From NCBI RefSeq assembly GCF_023612095.1, contig NZ_CP086235.1:3917501-3981500 (forward strand): a stretch of 64,000 nt of DNA, read 5' to 3'. This DNA comes from Cytobacillus firmus. Lineage in GTDB: Bacteria; Bacillota; Bacilli; Bacillales; Cytobacillaceae. Position numbers and translations under genes: made by a program. Of this stretch, positions 8,777 through 17,712 are shown piece by piece. The first letter of the stretch is position 1. Each line of letters opens with the position of its first letter. The notes under the pieces are model-generated. The model saw only the letters and a program-made list of their open reading frames with translations, was not told the DNA's origin and ran no database searches.

Positions 8777-11113
8777 TCAGACTTGAATGAGACCTTCCTC
8801 CAAAACACCCTGCAAAAACGGACTCGGTTCACCCACGCTGCAGAGCTGCAAATCATGCATCGCTCTCGTGCAGGAGGTATAAAACACTCTGCGCAGGCTC
8901 TCATCACCATATACTTTTTCCGATGCATCATAAATGATGACGGCATCAAATTCAATGCCCTTGGACAAGTACGAAGGTACGACAACGACTCCTTCTTCAT
9001 ATTCAGTCGAATTGCTCCTCAGGAGTTTTATTCCATCGATGCCGGACAGGGCTTCATAGGCCTTTGCACTTTCCTCAGCAGACTTACAGATAATGGCCAT
9101 GCTGTTAAGCCCCTGGCTTCTCCAGTCAGCAACCTGGGAGGCAATGAAGCTGTGCAGTTCGGTGTGATCGGATAATTGCTTCAGCTCAGGCAGCTTGCCA
9201 TCGCGTTCAAACGGGATGATCTCTTTCCCGTTAGGAACCAGTCTTCGTGTAAATTCGATGATTGGTTTAGTCGACCTGTAGCTCCTCGCTAAATTAATCA
9301 GTTCTGTCTGATCCGGACCATATAGGCTGGTGAGTGTGTGAAAATCAGCCGTTTCGCTGGCATGGGCGAAAATCGCCTGGTTAAAATCACCGAGCACCGT
9401 CATCTTGGAAGCAGGAAACAAACGCTTTAAAAACTCAAATTGAAACGGAGAGTAATCCTGCGCCTCATCCACCACAATATGTTTAATCGAACTATTCGTC
9501 TGAAAACCTTGAATCTGCTCCTTCACATATAAAAATGGAGTAGCATCTTCATAACATAATCTGCCTTCACCGAGCATTTCCTGTGTCGATTGGCAGATAG
9601 CAGCCCATTCTGCCGGCATCTCCTCTTCCATCCACTCTCGGATCTTCAGGGGATCTGCAAATAGCTGCTTGTATATCGCCTTAAAATCAATGAAACGCAT
9701 GGCCCGGATTTGTTTTCGCAGCGGCTTGAATTTTTTCCGGACAATCAGGCGGGCTAACGCTTCAGGCTCGATTTCATAATCATGAATCGAATCCCCTGTA
9801 AAGCCGCGTTTTTTCGCCAGGTAGGCATGCGCCTTATGGTATTCCTCATTGCTGAGCAGCTCGATTTCCTCCTGTACCCACTCCTTGGACCGTTCAGCTT
9901 TTTCAGCTTCAGTAATTTGCTTAATAAGCCAATCCGCCAGCTTCTCAAGTCTGTTATGGAATCGGAGTGAAGTGCCGCTGCTGTAGAATTGAGCTGCCAT
10001 TTGCCGAGCAGCAACAATCGGCTTTCCTCTGAAACTTATATCCTTAAACATCATTCCCGATAACTCCAGCGACTTCAAGTACGCATTAATGGCCTCAAAA
10101 AACCGGGCAGATGCTTTAAATTTAATGCCCGCAACCCTTGATCTGTAGTCAGGGGTTTTCGCAGCAGTTAAGACATACTCCAATTGCTCATATGGATTTT
10201 CTACGGCAAATTCTTTACCCAGCCGATGATCCAAATATTCCTGGAAGGTAACCTGCTGCATGTTCTCTTCCCCGAGCTCCGGCAGCACATTGGATACATA
10301 GCTGTTAAACATCCTATTAGGTGAAAACAGAATGATTTGATCAGCATTCAGATTTTCGCGGTACTTGTAAAGCATATAAGCAATCCGCTGCAGGGCAGCT
10401 GACGTCTTGCCGCTTCCGGCCGCACCGTGAACAATGAGCAGCCTTCCCTGATCATGACGGATGATCCGGTTTTGATCCTGTTGAATGGTCGCGACAATAT
10501 TGTGCATATGCTTATCAGTTCCCTTGCCGAGAACCTGCTGCAGAATTTCATCCCCAATGGTCAGACTCGTATCGAACATGGATTGAAGTTCACCGCGGCG
10601 GATCAGATATTGCCACTTTTTCTCCAATGTGCCCTCAATTGTGCCTCCGGGTGTTTCATACTTAGCAGGCCCCGGCTGATAATCATAGTACACACTCGAA
10701 ACCGGCGCCCTCCAGTCGTAAATAAGAAAATTCTCGCCGCTCTGATCCCTTAACGTAGCAATGCCAATATAAACAGGCTCCTGTTCGGAAGAGCCTTCTT
10801 CCGTAAAATCGATCCGGCCGAAATAGGGCACCTCTTCCATTCGGCGCAGGGTGGACAAGCGCTTTGAAGCATGCCGATGGGTGCTTTGGCTGACAGACAG
10901 AGCCTGTGCCTCCTGCCTCAAACCGATAATGGTCTCCAAATAATCATCAAAGGTATCTGTGTTCACCTTGACTTCATCCCAAAAGTGTTTGCGGATATGA
11001 ACCACTTCGTTTTTACGCCTGGAGGTTTCTTCTTCCAATCTGCGGACTTCCTCCGTAATCGTCTCCATTACACCATCCAATCGTTTTTGCTCCTGCTGAA
11101 GTTTTGAATTCAT
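8777..11113 (-). CDS. helD: RNA polymerase recycling motor HelD (superfamily 1 helicase-like)
   Basis: A 778-residue protein, matching HelD of Bacillus subtilis in length and layout. An N-terminal coiled-coil arm (~1-90) enters the RNA polymerase secondary channel. Walker A is GAAGSGKT at 230-237. Walker B, IVVDEAQDYSPFQ, and the C-terminal motif RRVFYTSCTRAMHDL complete the UvrD-like ATPase. HelD releases stalled polymerase from DNA and nucleic acid. The ATG at 11113 is preferred (AAGGAGTG 6 nt upstream). Class I HelD proteins are often linked with drug resistance; here an MFS exporter follows directly. Confidence 0.93.
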   Translation of the reverse strand: MNSKLQQEQKRLDGVMETITEEVRRLEEETSRRKNEVVHIRKHFWDEVKVNTDTFDDYLETIIGLRQEAQALSVSQSTHRHASKRLSTLRRMEEVPYFGRIDFTEEGSSEQEPVYIGIATLRDQSGENFLIYDWRAPVSSVYYDYQPGPAKYETPGGTIEGTLEKKWQYLIRRGELQSMFDTSLTIGDEILQQVLGKGTDKHMHNIVATIQQDQNRIIRHDQGRLLIVHGAAGSGKTSAALQRIAYMLYKYRENLNADQIILFSPNRMFNSYVSNVLPELGEENMQQVTFQEYLDHRLGKEFAVENPYEQLEYVLTAAKTPDYRSRVAGIKFKASARFFEAINAYLKSLELSGMMFKDISFRGKPIVAARQMAAQFYSSGTSLRFHNRLEKLADWLIKQITEAEKAERSKEWVQEEIELLSNEEYHKAHAYLAKKRGFTGDSIHDYEIEPEALARLIVRKKFKPLRKQIRAMRFIDFKAIYKQLFADPLKIREWMEEEMPAEWAAICQSTQEMLGEGRLCYEDATPFLYVKEQIQGFQTNSSIKHIVVDEAQDYSPFQFEFLKRLFPASKMTVLGDFNQAIFAHASETADFHTLTSLYGPDQTELINLARSYRSTKPIIEFTRRLVPNGKEIIPFERDGKLPELKQLSDHTELHSFIASQVADWRSQGLNSMAIICKSAEESAKAYEALSGIDGIKLLRSNSTEYEEGVVVVPSYLSKGIEFDAVIIYDASEKVYGDESLRRVFYTSCTRAMHDLQLCSVGEPSPFLQGVLEEGLIQV

Positions 11114-11147
11114 AGCAAACACTCCTTTAAAAAAATTTATAAAAAGG

Positions 11148-11177
11148 TTGACAAACGAATAGATTTCATTATATAAT
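11148..11177 (+). promoter_or_regulatory. Consensus sigma-A promoter pointing away from helD
   Basis: TTGACA at 11148-11153 and TATAAT at 11172-11177 are separated by 18 bp on the plus strand. No gene with an SD follows before the terminator at 11271-11315, so it would drive a short RNA. Confidence 0.5.
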
Positions 11178-11183
11178 TAAGAT

Positions 11184-11315
11184 AGGGATAATATACTTAA
11201 CTTTAATTACATAATGTGCATCTATATAAATTTATCACAGGAATTCATCTATTTCAATAGATAATTATAAAAAAAGAGCCGTATTTACAGTTTTAGCGTA
11301 AATATGGCTCTTTTT
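11184..11315 (+). ncRNA. Candidate small RNA between helD and an alpha/beta hydrolase
   Basis: A transcript from the promoter at 11148-11177 would start near 11184 and stop at the strong hairpin 11271-11315, giving roughly 130 nt. The only short frame inside it (16 codons from 11214) has no ribosome binding site. No homology is recognised; this rests on promoter-terminator geometry alone. Confidence 0.3.
11271..11315. terminator. Bidirectional-looking terminator hairpin
   Basis: GAGCCGTATTTAC pairs with GTAAATATGGCTC (one G-T wobble), flanked by A5 on the left and T5 on the right, so it can act on either strand. Confidence 0.8.
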
Positions 11316-11463
11316 ATTTCTTTTTTAATCCAGATGCCCACATCTCCTCATGCAGTCTAAAGCAGAAACCACCGGAAAATTTAGCTTTAAAGTACTTAGA
11401 GATATGTTAGGGTAATACATATAGGGATGAGTCCCTTGCAAAAAAATTTAAGGAGGCCTCGTC

Positions 11464-11496
11464 ATGATTATCAAGTGGATTCGGCACAGATTATGA
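11464..11496 (+). CDS. Possible 10-residue leader peptide MIIKWIRHRL
   Basis: A ten-codon frame with a near-perfect SD (AAGGAGG, 7 nt upstream of the ATG) encodes a basic, hydrophobic peptide. It lies 80 nt upstream of the alpha/beta hydrolase start, so it could be a translated leader. No attenuator hairpins are obvious. Chance occurrence of AAGGAGG before a short frame cannot be excluded. Confidence 0.35.
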   Translation: MIIKWIRHRL

Positions 11497-11576
11497 ACAG
11501 GGGCAGGTCTAAATGCTCCGGAAAGAATCTGATCTGCGATATTTAGAACAATGATACGATCATACGGAGGTAAAAG

Positions 11577-12416
11577 ATGAGTGAACAAATAATGAAAATA
11601 AATAATGTGGATATATGTACAGAGAGCTTTGGAAACTCCAAGGATCCAGCAATTCTTTTGATCATGGGCGCAATGTCTTCACAGGACTGGTGGGACGAAG
11701 ATTTCTGTCTCCGTCTGGCTGATCAGGGGAGATTTGTCATTCGGTACGATCATCGGGATCTGGGAAGATCGACCACTTATGAACCCGGGACTTCCAATTA
11801 TACAATAACAGACTTGGCTGACGATGCAGCAGGCGTACTGGATGCTTATCACATTGATCAGGCCCATATTGTCGGGATGTCCATGGGCGGATTAACTGGA
11901 CAGATTCTTGCCTTAAGATATCCGGCCCGTGTATTGACACTTACGCTTATCGCATCAAGTGTGTTCGGAACTGAGATGGAAAAGCTGCCGCCAATGGATC
12001 AGAATATACTGGATTACCACGCGAAGAGCGCTTCCATCGATTGGTCGGATCGGGACGCTGTCATTCCTTATCTTGCGGGCGGATGGAAAACACTAGCCGG
12101 CTCCAAACCTTTCGAACAGGAAAGAATGTATAAACTTGCAGCAAGTGAAGCAGACCGCGCCAATCATCTGCCGAGCAGATTTAACCATGCCCTGCTTCAA
12201 GGCGGAGAAGAATATTACGATAGAATGAATGAGATCCGCGTACCAGTTCTCATTATACACGGCACAGAAGACCCGGCCCTCCCATACGAGCACGGACTCG
12301 CGCTTAAGAAAGCCATCCCGCATTCTGAATTGGTGACACTTAATGGAACTGGACATGAGATTCATAGTGAAGACTGGAATCAGATTATAGATTCTGTTGT
12401 AAAGCATAGTTCTTGA
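11577..12416 (+). CDS. Alpha/beta hydrolase
   Basis: A 279-residue alpha/beta-hydrolase-fold enzyme. The nucleophile elbow is GMSMGG (Ser near residue 100). The acid is in HGTEDPALP and the histidine in GTGHEIHSED, giving a complete Ser-Asp-His triad. The N-terminal oxyanion strand is LLIMGAMSSQDWW. The layout resembles the RdmC/aclacinomycin methylesterase-like branch, so an ester or lactone substrate is plausible but unproven. The RBS ACGGAGGT precedes the ATG. A strong terminator follows. Confidence 0.85.
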   Translation: MSEQIMKINNVDICTESFGNSKDPAILLIMGAMSSQDWWDEDFCLRLADQGRFVIRYDHRDLGRSTTYEPGTSNYTITDLADDAAGVLDAYHIDQAHIVGMSMGGLTGQILALRYPARVLTLTLIASSVFGTEMEKLPPMDQNILDYHAKSASIDWSDRDAVIPYLAGGWKTLAGSKPFEQERMYKLAASEADRANHLPSRFNHALLQGGEEYYDRMNEIRVPVLIIHGTEDPALPYEHGLALKKAIPHSELVTLNGTGHEIHSEDWNQIIDSVVKHSS

Positions 12417-12442
12417 TAAAAGAATAGTTAAGAAAAGTTCAA

Positions 12443-12485
12443 AGCCCAATTTCTCAAAATTATTAATGAGAAATTGGGCTGCTTT
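12443..12485. terminator. Terminator after the alpha/beta hydrolase
   Basis: A perfect 14-bp stem (AGCCCAATTTCTCA / TGAGAAATTGGGCT) with a 10-nt loop is followed by CTTTTTCT. It separates this gene from the convergent NUDIX gene. Confidence 0.9.
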
Positions 12486-12519
12486 TTCTATACAATCCGA
12501 TATTAAAAGAACCCTGCTA

Positions 12520-12948
12520 CTAATGGATTGGAATCAATGCTTCAGCATACTTAATACTTTCTTTTAAGTAAACAGGCGCTTTCGGGTGATGTAAGATCTC
12601 TTCAGTTGTTAGCCATAACACCTCTTCGACCTCATCGGAACATAAAGGTAATGCATCACCAGATTCATATTCGCATAGAAAAACAATATCTACTACATTA
12701 TGATTAGTATCTGTTACGAAAGAAGTACTGTGTACATAAGTTAAACGGTCTTTTACTTTTACCCCGACTTCCTCTAAAATTTCACGCTTTACAGTTCTTT
12801 CTAAAATATTTGATGAGTTTCCTTCTAAATCCACCTTTCCTCCAACAAGGGAAAGCAAACCACCTGCATGTTCCTCTTTTTTACTTCTTTCAACAATGAG
12901 CCACTTGTCATTTTTCCTTATAGCCCCTTCTACATTTACAATAATCAT
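12520..12948 (-). CDS. NUDIX hydrolase (extended Nudix box)
   Basis: A 142-residue NUDIX-fold protein. The box reads GGKVDLEGNSSN...REILEEVGV, about four residues longer than the usual G-x5-E-x7-REUxEExGU spacing. The catalytic REILEE is intact, so diphosphate hydrolysis of a nucleotide-linked substrate is expected. The ATG at 12948 has GGAGG 6-7 nt upstream; the longer frame (from 13002) has no SD. It follows a VOC gene after 57 nt on the same strand and is probably co-transcribed. Confidence 0.8.
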   Translation of the reverse strand: MIIVNVEGAIRKNDKWLIVERSKKEEHAGGLLSLVGGKVDLEGNSSNILERTVKREILEEVGVKVKDRLTYVHSTSFVTDTNHNVVDIVFLCEYESGDALPLCSDEVEEVLWLTTEEILHHPKAPVYLKESIKYAEALIPIH

Positions 12949-13005
12949 TTTTAGCCTCCAGCTCATAAATTTCACTTTCCATAATAAATAGAAGCAGACC
13001 ACGTT

Positions 13006-13404
13006 TTATAAAGGAGCAATTAATTCAACTTTAATTCGATCAGGATCTTCGAAATAGACTGCGTAATGAGCAGTTCCTCCCGCAAAAGGATGCTTGTTTT
13101 TATAAAGGATATTGACCCCTTTAGCCTCTAATACATTCGTTATTTCATCAACGTGAAGCCGTGATTCAGCATAAAATGCCAGATGATTCAGCCCCACTCG
13201 GCATCTATGATATGGAATATCAAGAAAGCGTTCCTCTGCCTGCACAAAGACAATGTAGGTTTCACCTAGTCTCCAGCTTTGTCCGAATTCCCATTTTTGA
13301 AAAGATACATATCCTAACTCCTCGAGAAACCACCCCCAAAATTCGGATGACCTTTCCAAATTTGATACGTACAGCTCGATATGATGGAGCAACCCCTTTG
13401 ACAA
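13006..13404 (-). CDS. VOC family protein (glyoxalase-like)
   Basis: A 132-residue VOC-fold protein. An N-terminal metal-ligand His lies in LLHHIELYVSNLERSSEFW, a second in GLNHLAFYAES, and an acidic ligand in the final FEDPDRIKVELIAP. This is the standard metal-ligand pattern of glyoxalase-type dioxygenases and transferases. The TTG at 13404 is 6 nt from AGGAGGT, whereas the GTG at 13410 abuts it. First gene of a likely pair with the NUDIX gene. Confidence 0.8.
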   Translation of the reverse strand: MSKGLLHHIELYVSNLERSSEFWGWFLEELGYVSFQKWEFGQSWRLGETYIVFVQAEERFLDIPYHRCRVGLNHLAFYAESRLHVDEITNVLEAKGVNILYKNKHPFAGGTAHYAVYFEDPDRIKVELIAPL

Positions 13405-13548
13405 ATACACACCTCCTGGTGAATAAACATTCCAAAATATAGCTACTTACCTAATCTAACATTTCTACGTCTTTTTCAATTCCCCTTTGTTTAACTAACG
13501 CACCCGTTTGTTTAAGTACAATTATTCACAAACTTTACAGTGGGTATT

Positions 13549-13980
13549 TTAGATAAGCCTTTTTGCAAATCCAACACTTTTTTCTATATAGCCACTATTT
13601 TTATAGAATTTATGAGCATTAATTCTCTCTGGTCGGTTCCCACTATTTAGCCCTATTCCCGTTGCTCCAATTTTTTTTGCCCAAATTTCTGCCTCGTTTA
13701 ATAGCTGTTTACCTATCCCTTTATTACGGTGATTTGAGTCTACCACAAGGGCTACAATACGAACATATAAGCCATCTAATTCATAATAATACCCTTTTAC
13801 AAGTCCTATCATTCCAACTACTTTAGCATCATATAATGCTAACAAAGTATGGTAGTCTGGACTAGATTCAATATTGCTAAATCGTTTTTTCATTTTTTCG
13901 ATTGTTGTGGGATATCCAAGGTGTTCCATCAATATAGTTATTTCCTTAATATCATTCACTGTTGCTATCCTAATTTCCAT
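13549..13980 (-). CDS. GNAT family N-acetyltransferase
   Basis: A 143-residue acetyltransferase. It begins MEIRIATVNDIKEITILMEHLGYP; the acetyl-CoA motif is VVDSNHRNKGIGKQLLNEAE. The C-terminal RINAHKFYKNSGY is the conserved beta-6/alpha-4 region of this small GNAT class. The ATG at 13980 sits 5-6 nt after GAGGTG. The substrate is unknown. Confidence 0.82.
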   Translation of the reverse strand: MEIRIATVNDIKEITILMEHLGYPTTIEKMKKRFSNIESSPDYHTLLALYDAKVVGMIGLVKGYYYELDGLYVRIVALVVDSNHRNKGIGKQLLNEAEIWAKKIGATGIGLNSGNRPERINAHKFYKNSGYIEKSVGFAKRLI

Positions 13981-14065
13981 TTCACACCTCACTATATTTT
14001 TATTTCTATAAAACTTCTGTAATTACCAATATTTTTCCTTTTTCCATTAACCTGCCCGCTAGTTG

Positions 14066-14097
14066 AAAAAACAGGAATACCTATCATTCCTGTTTTT
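14066..14097. terminator. Bidirectional terminator between the PadR operon and the GNAT gene
   Basis: A perfect 12-bp stem (AAAAACAGGAAT / ATTCCTGTTTTT) with an 8-nt loop. On the minus strand it ends the PadR operon 12 nt past its stop codon. Confidence 0.85.
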
Positions 14098-14108
14098 GTA
14101 TCACAGAT

Positions 14109-14927
14109 CTAAGCTGGCACTTTTCTTTTCCCTACTAAAAAATAAAGCAAATAACCGACAATATTTAATAAAGTAAACACGATAACCCAACCAATATTTA
14201 ATCGTTTATGATGATAAGCATTAACGGTTGCCCAAATAGTGAACAAAGTTATATAAACTGCCATCCCTGAGAACAAAATTATAGACATTAAACTACCAAT
14301 ATGTCTCGTTTCCATTTCAACGTACCACCGTTTACCATCGCCGTTTCCATAAGGAAAGAAATCGGCTTGAAGCCATTCAGGATTCCACACTTTTTGTTCA
14401 TATCGGTAATCTGGCTTTGTATCTCTTACATAATCAAATACCAAATTGTTATTATCAACATTACTTACATTATAAATTTCGATTTGTGAAATTTGGTCTG
14501 TTCCTTGAACGAGCCCTTTTATTTCTTCTTCCATATCTTTTGAAATGGCTCTTTTTCCATCCAACACATCAAAAATTTTAGTCGCAACAATGGAATTTTC
14601 GCGTGCATTTTGTTCTTCTAATGACCATATAACTCCAAATGGGGTAACAGTAGTAATAAGGCATATTAAAGCTAGATAAAGCACCCATTTTGCAAATACT
14701 TTTTGTGCTTTAAATAATTGCCCTATAACAGAACGCATTTCATTTTCTCCGCCAAAACGGTTAATTGCTATTTCAATAGCTTCTTGTTCTGATTTTCCCT
14801 CTGATTTCAATTCGTGAACTGCTTCTAACAAATGATTTTTCATTTCTGCTTTTAAATCTTCAATGTCTTTCTTATTCCCACCAACATTATGATAAACTTC
14901 ATCAACATACGATTCTATTTGTTTCAT
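14109..14927 (-). CDS. HAAS/permease-prefix-domain membrane protein of a PadR operon
   Basis: A 272-residue protein. Residues 1-70 form the helical permease prefix / HAAS-type domain (SYVDEVYHNVGGNKKDIEDLKAEMKNHLLEAV). A first membrane helix lies near 80-100, an extracytoplasmic segment of about 90 residues follows, and two or three helices end the protein. Its start overlaps the PadR gene by 26 nt, so translation is coupled. PadR plus a HAAS-domain membrane protein is a common Firmicutes pairing for envelope or drug stress, but the function here is not known. Confidence 0.75.
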   Translation of the reverse strand: MKQIESYVDEVYHNVGGNKKDIEDLKAEMKNHLLEAVHELKSEGKSEQEAIEIAINRFGGENEMRSVIGQLFKAQKVFAKWVLYLALICLITTVTPFGVIWSLEEQNARENSIVATKIFDVLDGKRAISKDMEEEIKGLVQGTDQISQIEIYNVSNVDNNNLVFDYVRDTKPDYRYEQKVWNPEWLQADFFPYGNGDGKRWYVEMETRHIGSLMSIILFSGMAVYITLFTIWATVNAYHHKRLNIGWVIVFTLLNIVGYLLYFLVGKRKVPA

Positions 14928-15264
14928 GCTTGTTCTCCCCTTCTAAAAACGAATCAATAATTTTTTTTACAAACTGCCATTCCAAACGCTTTTTTTCAAA
15001 ACCTTCTTCACCCTGTGGTGTAAGTTTGTAGTATTTTCTTCTTCCTCCTGGTCCTTGTTCATCGCCCCAGTAAGATTCAATCCATTTATTTTTTTCTAAA
15101 CGCTTTAGAGATAAATAAAGTGTCCCTTCCTTTATTTCAAATTGGTCTTCGCTTTTTTCTCGAACCAGTTTTGCTAACTCATATCCGTACAAATCTCTAG
15201 TATGTAGTAAAGACAGTATTAACGTATCAATATGACCCTTTAGCACTTCTTTATTAACTTCCAA
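14902..15264 (-). CDS. PadR family transcriptional regulator
   Basis: A 120-residue winged helix protein with the PadR hallmarks LYGYELAKLV, IKEGTLYLSLKRLEKNKWIES and GGRRKYYKLTPQGEE. It has a short C-terminal dimerisation helix. The ATG has only a weak GGGGTGGG upstream. It is the first gene of a two-gene operon, typically autoregulated and released by a hydrophobic ligand. The dyad at 15297-15319 is a good candidate for its own operator. Confidence 0.88.
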   Translation of the reverse strand: MEVNKEVLKGHIDTLILSLLHTRDLYGYELAKLVREKSEDQFEIKEGTLYLSLKRLEKNKWIESYWGDEQGPGGRRKYYKLTPQGEEGFEKKRLEWQFVKKIIDSFLEGENKHETNRIVC

Positions 15265-15296
15265 ATTTGCCCACCCCTTATCTAAAGATAAAATAA

Positions 15297-15319
15297 AATA
15301 CTATATAATGCAAGGTATT
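15297..15319. promoter_or_regulatory. Candidate PadR operator dyad
   Basis: AATAC at 15297-15301 and GTATT at 15315-15319 flank a 13-bp A/T-rich core that contains a possible -10 (TATATA). It lies about 35 nt upstream of padR. The motif shape resembles PadR sites in Bacillus, but assignment is by position. Confidence 0.45.
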
Positions 15320-15479
15320 ATAATAAATAAATAGGACTCTAGGAATGATAAGTCCTTTTTCCATAAAAATGCCCCTTTAGTTGAATAACAAAATCGGTCT
15401 TTAATAGTGTGGTTATTAGGAGTCTTTGTCTAATAGTGAATTGATTAAATATCTAGATGCAATACAGTCTCTAAAAATT

Positions 15480-15995
15480 TTAGCCAAATGAAGTCTGTTT
15501 TGGTTCAGCCATTCCTAATTGTGCCCATTCTTCTTTTGAAGGACCGTAGATCCCTGGAACACTAATTCCTGCTTGTCTCATTAGAATAGTCATTTGTCCC
15601 CGGTGATGAGTTTGATGTTGGCTTAAAAATAATAAAAGACTTCCCTTTGTCATGTTTATTCCAAAGAAGTCAATTTGTTCCATAAGAGTCTGATCAGTCC
15701 ATTGAGTTTTCAAAGCCTCAACAAATTCATGTGAAGATTTAATATAGCTTTCAGCAATGAAGTTAGCGGATGATGGGACAGACCAGTCTTCATCAGGAGC
15801 TTTAAACCTTAATCCTGCCTGTGAACTAATAACTTTAATAGAAGTGACCGTATGCCATGCAATACGTCCTAAAGACCATTGATTTGGAGTGACTTCTTGC
15901 TTTAATGATTCATCCGTGAGATTTTTAAGAATCCTGCTTGTAGCTCCTGCCTCAAATTCCCAAGATGTATAAAAATCGCTTAAACTATGATACAT
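15480..15995 (-). CDS. DinB family protein
   Basis: A 171-residue four-helix-bundle protein of the DinB/YfiT class. The conserved metal-binding histidines are visible in RIAWHTVTS and in HQTHHRG. Many members are bacillithiol- or thiol-dependent S-transferases; others have no known activity. The ATG at 15995 has GGAG 7 nt upstream; the TTG at 16001 is too close. Confidence 0.82.
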   Translation of the reverse strand: MYHSLSDFYTSWEFEAGATSRILKNLTDESLKQEVTPNQWSLGRIAWHTVTSIKVISSQAGLRFKAPDEDWSVPSSANFIAESYIKSSHEFVEALKTQWTDQTLMEQIDFFGINMTKGSLLLFLSQHQTHHRGQMTILMRQAGISVPGIYGPSKEEWAQLGMAEPKQTSFG

Positions 15996-16001
15996 CTTCA
16001 A

Positions 16002-16362
16002 ACTCCTCTCAATAATATGCTTATTAACATTCTCCCTTTTAATTAAATTACCTCCTCCTTTTTCTTTAAGGCTGCACCCCAGAAATAACGATTTCCAATT
16101 CTAGTTGAATTCTCCTTGTATAAAACCTCTTCTTATTCAACAACTGCCCTCGATAGTACAACAAACGATCCTCCCCGTTAGTAACATAACAAAAAGCCAC
16201 CTGGCTTGGCAGCTTAACATTTAATGAATGATGTCTGGTCCCCCACCGGCTTTAAAGCTTAAGGCACTTATTTTAAGTAAAGTCTACTTATAGTTCTGCT
16301 GTATACCTATTCATTTTCTTTCGTTCATGTGTATTATTTTATTTAAGGGGAGGTATGTGTAA
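16002..16362. other. Intergenic region without a recognisable gene
   Basis: No frame longer than about 40 codons has an SD here. A weak hairpin, AAGCCACCTGGCTT-like, lies near 16194-16213. The last 30 nt hold the RBS (GGGGAGGT) of the following acetyltransferase. Nothing else is supported. Confidence 0.6.
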
Positions 16363-17256
16363 ATGAAAATTGAGCGCTTATCAAATGGAAGAGTAGAAGA
16401 TTTTTTAAATTACTGCAGGATTCATAAAGGAGCAGTTGATTCTTCCTTTTTATATGAGGATGATTTAAAACAGTTTCAAGATACTGAAGAGAACCCAACC
16501 TATTTAGCAATTGATGAAAATGGGAAAGTAAAAGCAGTTGCTTCCTTGATTATGGATGAATATGCGAAAAGCGGGCGGAAATCAAGATTTCGCATTTTCC
16601 ACTCTGAGATTGAAGATATTGATGTTTATAAAGGCTTAATGAACGAATTGTTGAAGTATAAAGAAGGCTACGATAAATATTTTATATTTATACCGCTTGA
16701 TAATAAGAAGCTGCAAAGTAATTTATCACAATTACAATTTTCAGCAGAACGGTACTCGTTTATCCTTTTACGAGATCATTCACCGGTTGCGTCAGTAAAT
16801 CTTCCGGAAAACTATGAAATCAAAAATTATGAATCAGGGAAGGACGAAGAAATCTGGTGTATGGTCCGAAACACTGGTTTCGCTAAGCTTAAAGGGAGCG
16901 AAACACCAATGAGCCCGGACCAAGTAAAGAAAATGATGGCTTCTGATGACTATCTTGATGGCGGGGCCATGATACTCTACCATTATGAAAGGCCGGTTGG
17001 AGTGGTGAAATGTTCCGACGATGAATATAATGATATTCAGACAATGAATATCGGGTCTCTTGCCTTGATTCCAGAGTACCAAGGTAAAGGGTTAGGAAGA
17101 ATGCTTCTGCGGAAAGCTATGCAGTTTGGATTAGACCAGTCATACAAACAAATATATTTATCTGTAAATGGAGAAAATGAGCAAGCAAAATCATTGTATG
17201 TGCAAGAAGGATTTAAAGAAGCAGAAGGTTTTGTGTGTTACTCTTGCCATTTTTAA
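16363..17256 (+). CDS. Two-domain GNAT family N-acetyltransferase
   Basis: A 297-residue protein, about double the size of a single GNAT domain. The N-terminal half is a degenerate acetyltransferase fold. The C-terminal half (~155-297) has the active CoA motif IPEYQGKGLGRMLLRKAM and the closing NGENEQAKSLYVQEGFKE. It is organised like mycothiol-synthase-type tandem GNATs. GGGGAGGT precedes the ATG. It is monocistronic with its own terminator. The substrate is unknown. Confidence 0.82.
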   Translation: MKIERLSNGRVEDFLNYCRIHKGAVDSSFLYEDDLKQFQDTEENPTYLAIDENGKVKAVASLIMDEYAKSGRKSRFRIFHSEIEDIDVYKGLMNELLKYKEGYDKYFIFIPLDNKKLQSNLSQLQFSAERYSFILLRDHSPVASVNLPENYEIKNYESGKDEEIWCMVRNTGFAKLKGSETPMSPDQVKKMMASDDYLDGGAMILYHYERPVGVVKCSDDEYNDIQTMNIGSLALIPEYQGKGLGRMLLRKAMQFGLDQSYKQIYLSVNGENEQAKSLYVQEGFKEAEGFVCYSCHF

Positions 17257-17268
17257 ATACTTAAACAA

Positions 17269-17320
17269 AAATATGGCAGTCTGGAATTTTAACAAGAGGG
17301 TCCGGCTGTCATATTTTTTT
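17269..17320 (+). terminator. Terminator after the tandem GNAT gene
   Basis: AAATATGGCAGTCTGGA pairs with TCCGGCTGTCATATTT (wobbles at two positions), followed by T-rich sequence. Confidence 0.85.
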
Positions 17321-17421
17321 CGGTCTTAATGTTGCAGCCTGCTATTCATTTCACTCCATAACTTTTGGGTTCCATAGAATAATGAGCTTTCTTACCCGCT
17401 GTAAAATAAGAGCCAGAAGAA

Positions 17422-17712
17422 TTATTCTTTAAATGATAGCCCTTCTTCTTTTAAGCAGGTTCTCATAATAGGCAGGGAAGCTGGTCCAATACCATGAAGT
17501 TTTAATATTTCTTTTTCTGTGTAATTTGATAGTTTTTCCAAAGTGTCTATTCCATCGAATACCAATGCATTCCTTGCAGGAGCACTGAGTTTTGAAAGGA
17601 AGCCACTATTGGGTTTATTCTCTTTATCACAGGCAGGGCAGCTTTTACACTCACTAGTTTTGTAAAATTTATGTCCCTTTTCACAAATCCTTAAACTTTT
17701 ACCTACTGCCAA
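17422..17712 (-). CDS. Zinc-finger plus helix-hairpin-helix protein (RNA polymerase alpha-CTD-like)
   Basis: A 96-residue protein. The N-terminal part has CEKGHKFYKTSECKSCPAC, a likely zinc knuckle with four cysteines and a histidine. The C-terminal part (LSAPARNALVFDGIDTLEKLSNYTEKEILKLHGIGPAS in outline) is a helix-hairpin-helix module resembling the alpha C-terminal domain of RNA polymerase. It is probably a small nucleic-acid-binding protein; its target is unknown. It is transcribed alone. Confidence 0.75.
   Translation of the reverse strand: MAVGKSLRICEKGHKFYKTSECKSCPACDKENKPNSGFLSKLSAPARNALVFDGIDTLEKLSNYTEKEILKLHGIGPASLPIMRTCLKEEGLSFKE

Noticed and set aside
14902..14927. Overlap of the PadR and HAAS genes as an annotation error
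   Set aside because: Both frames have clean starts and ends and the pairing is common; translational coupling explains the 26-nt overlap.
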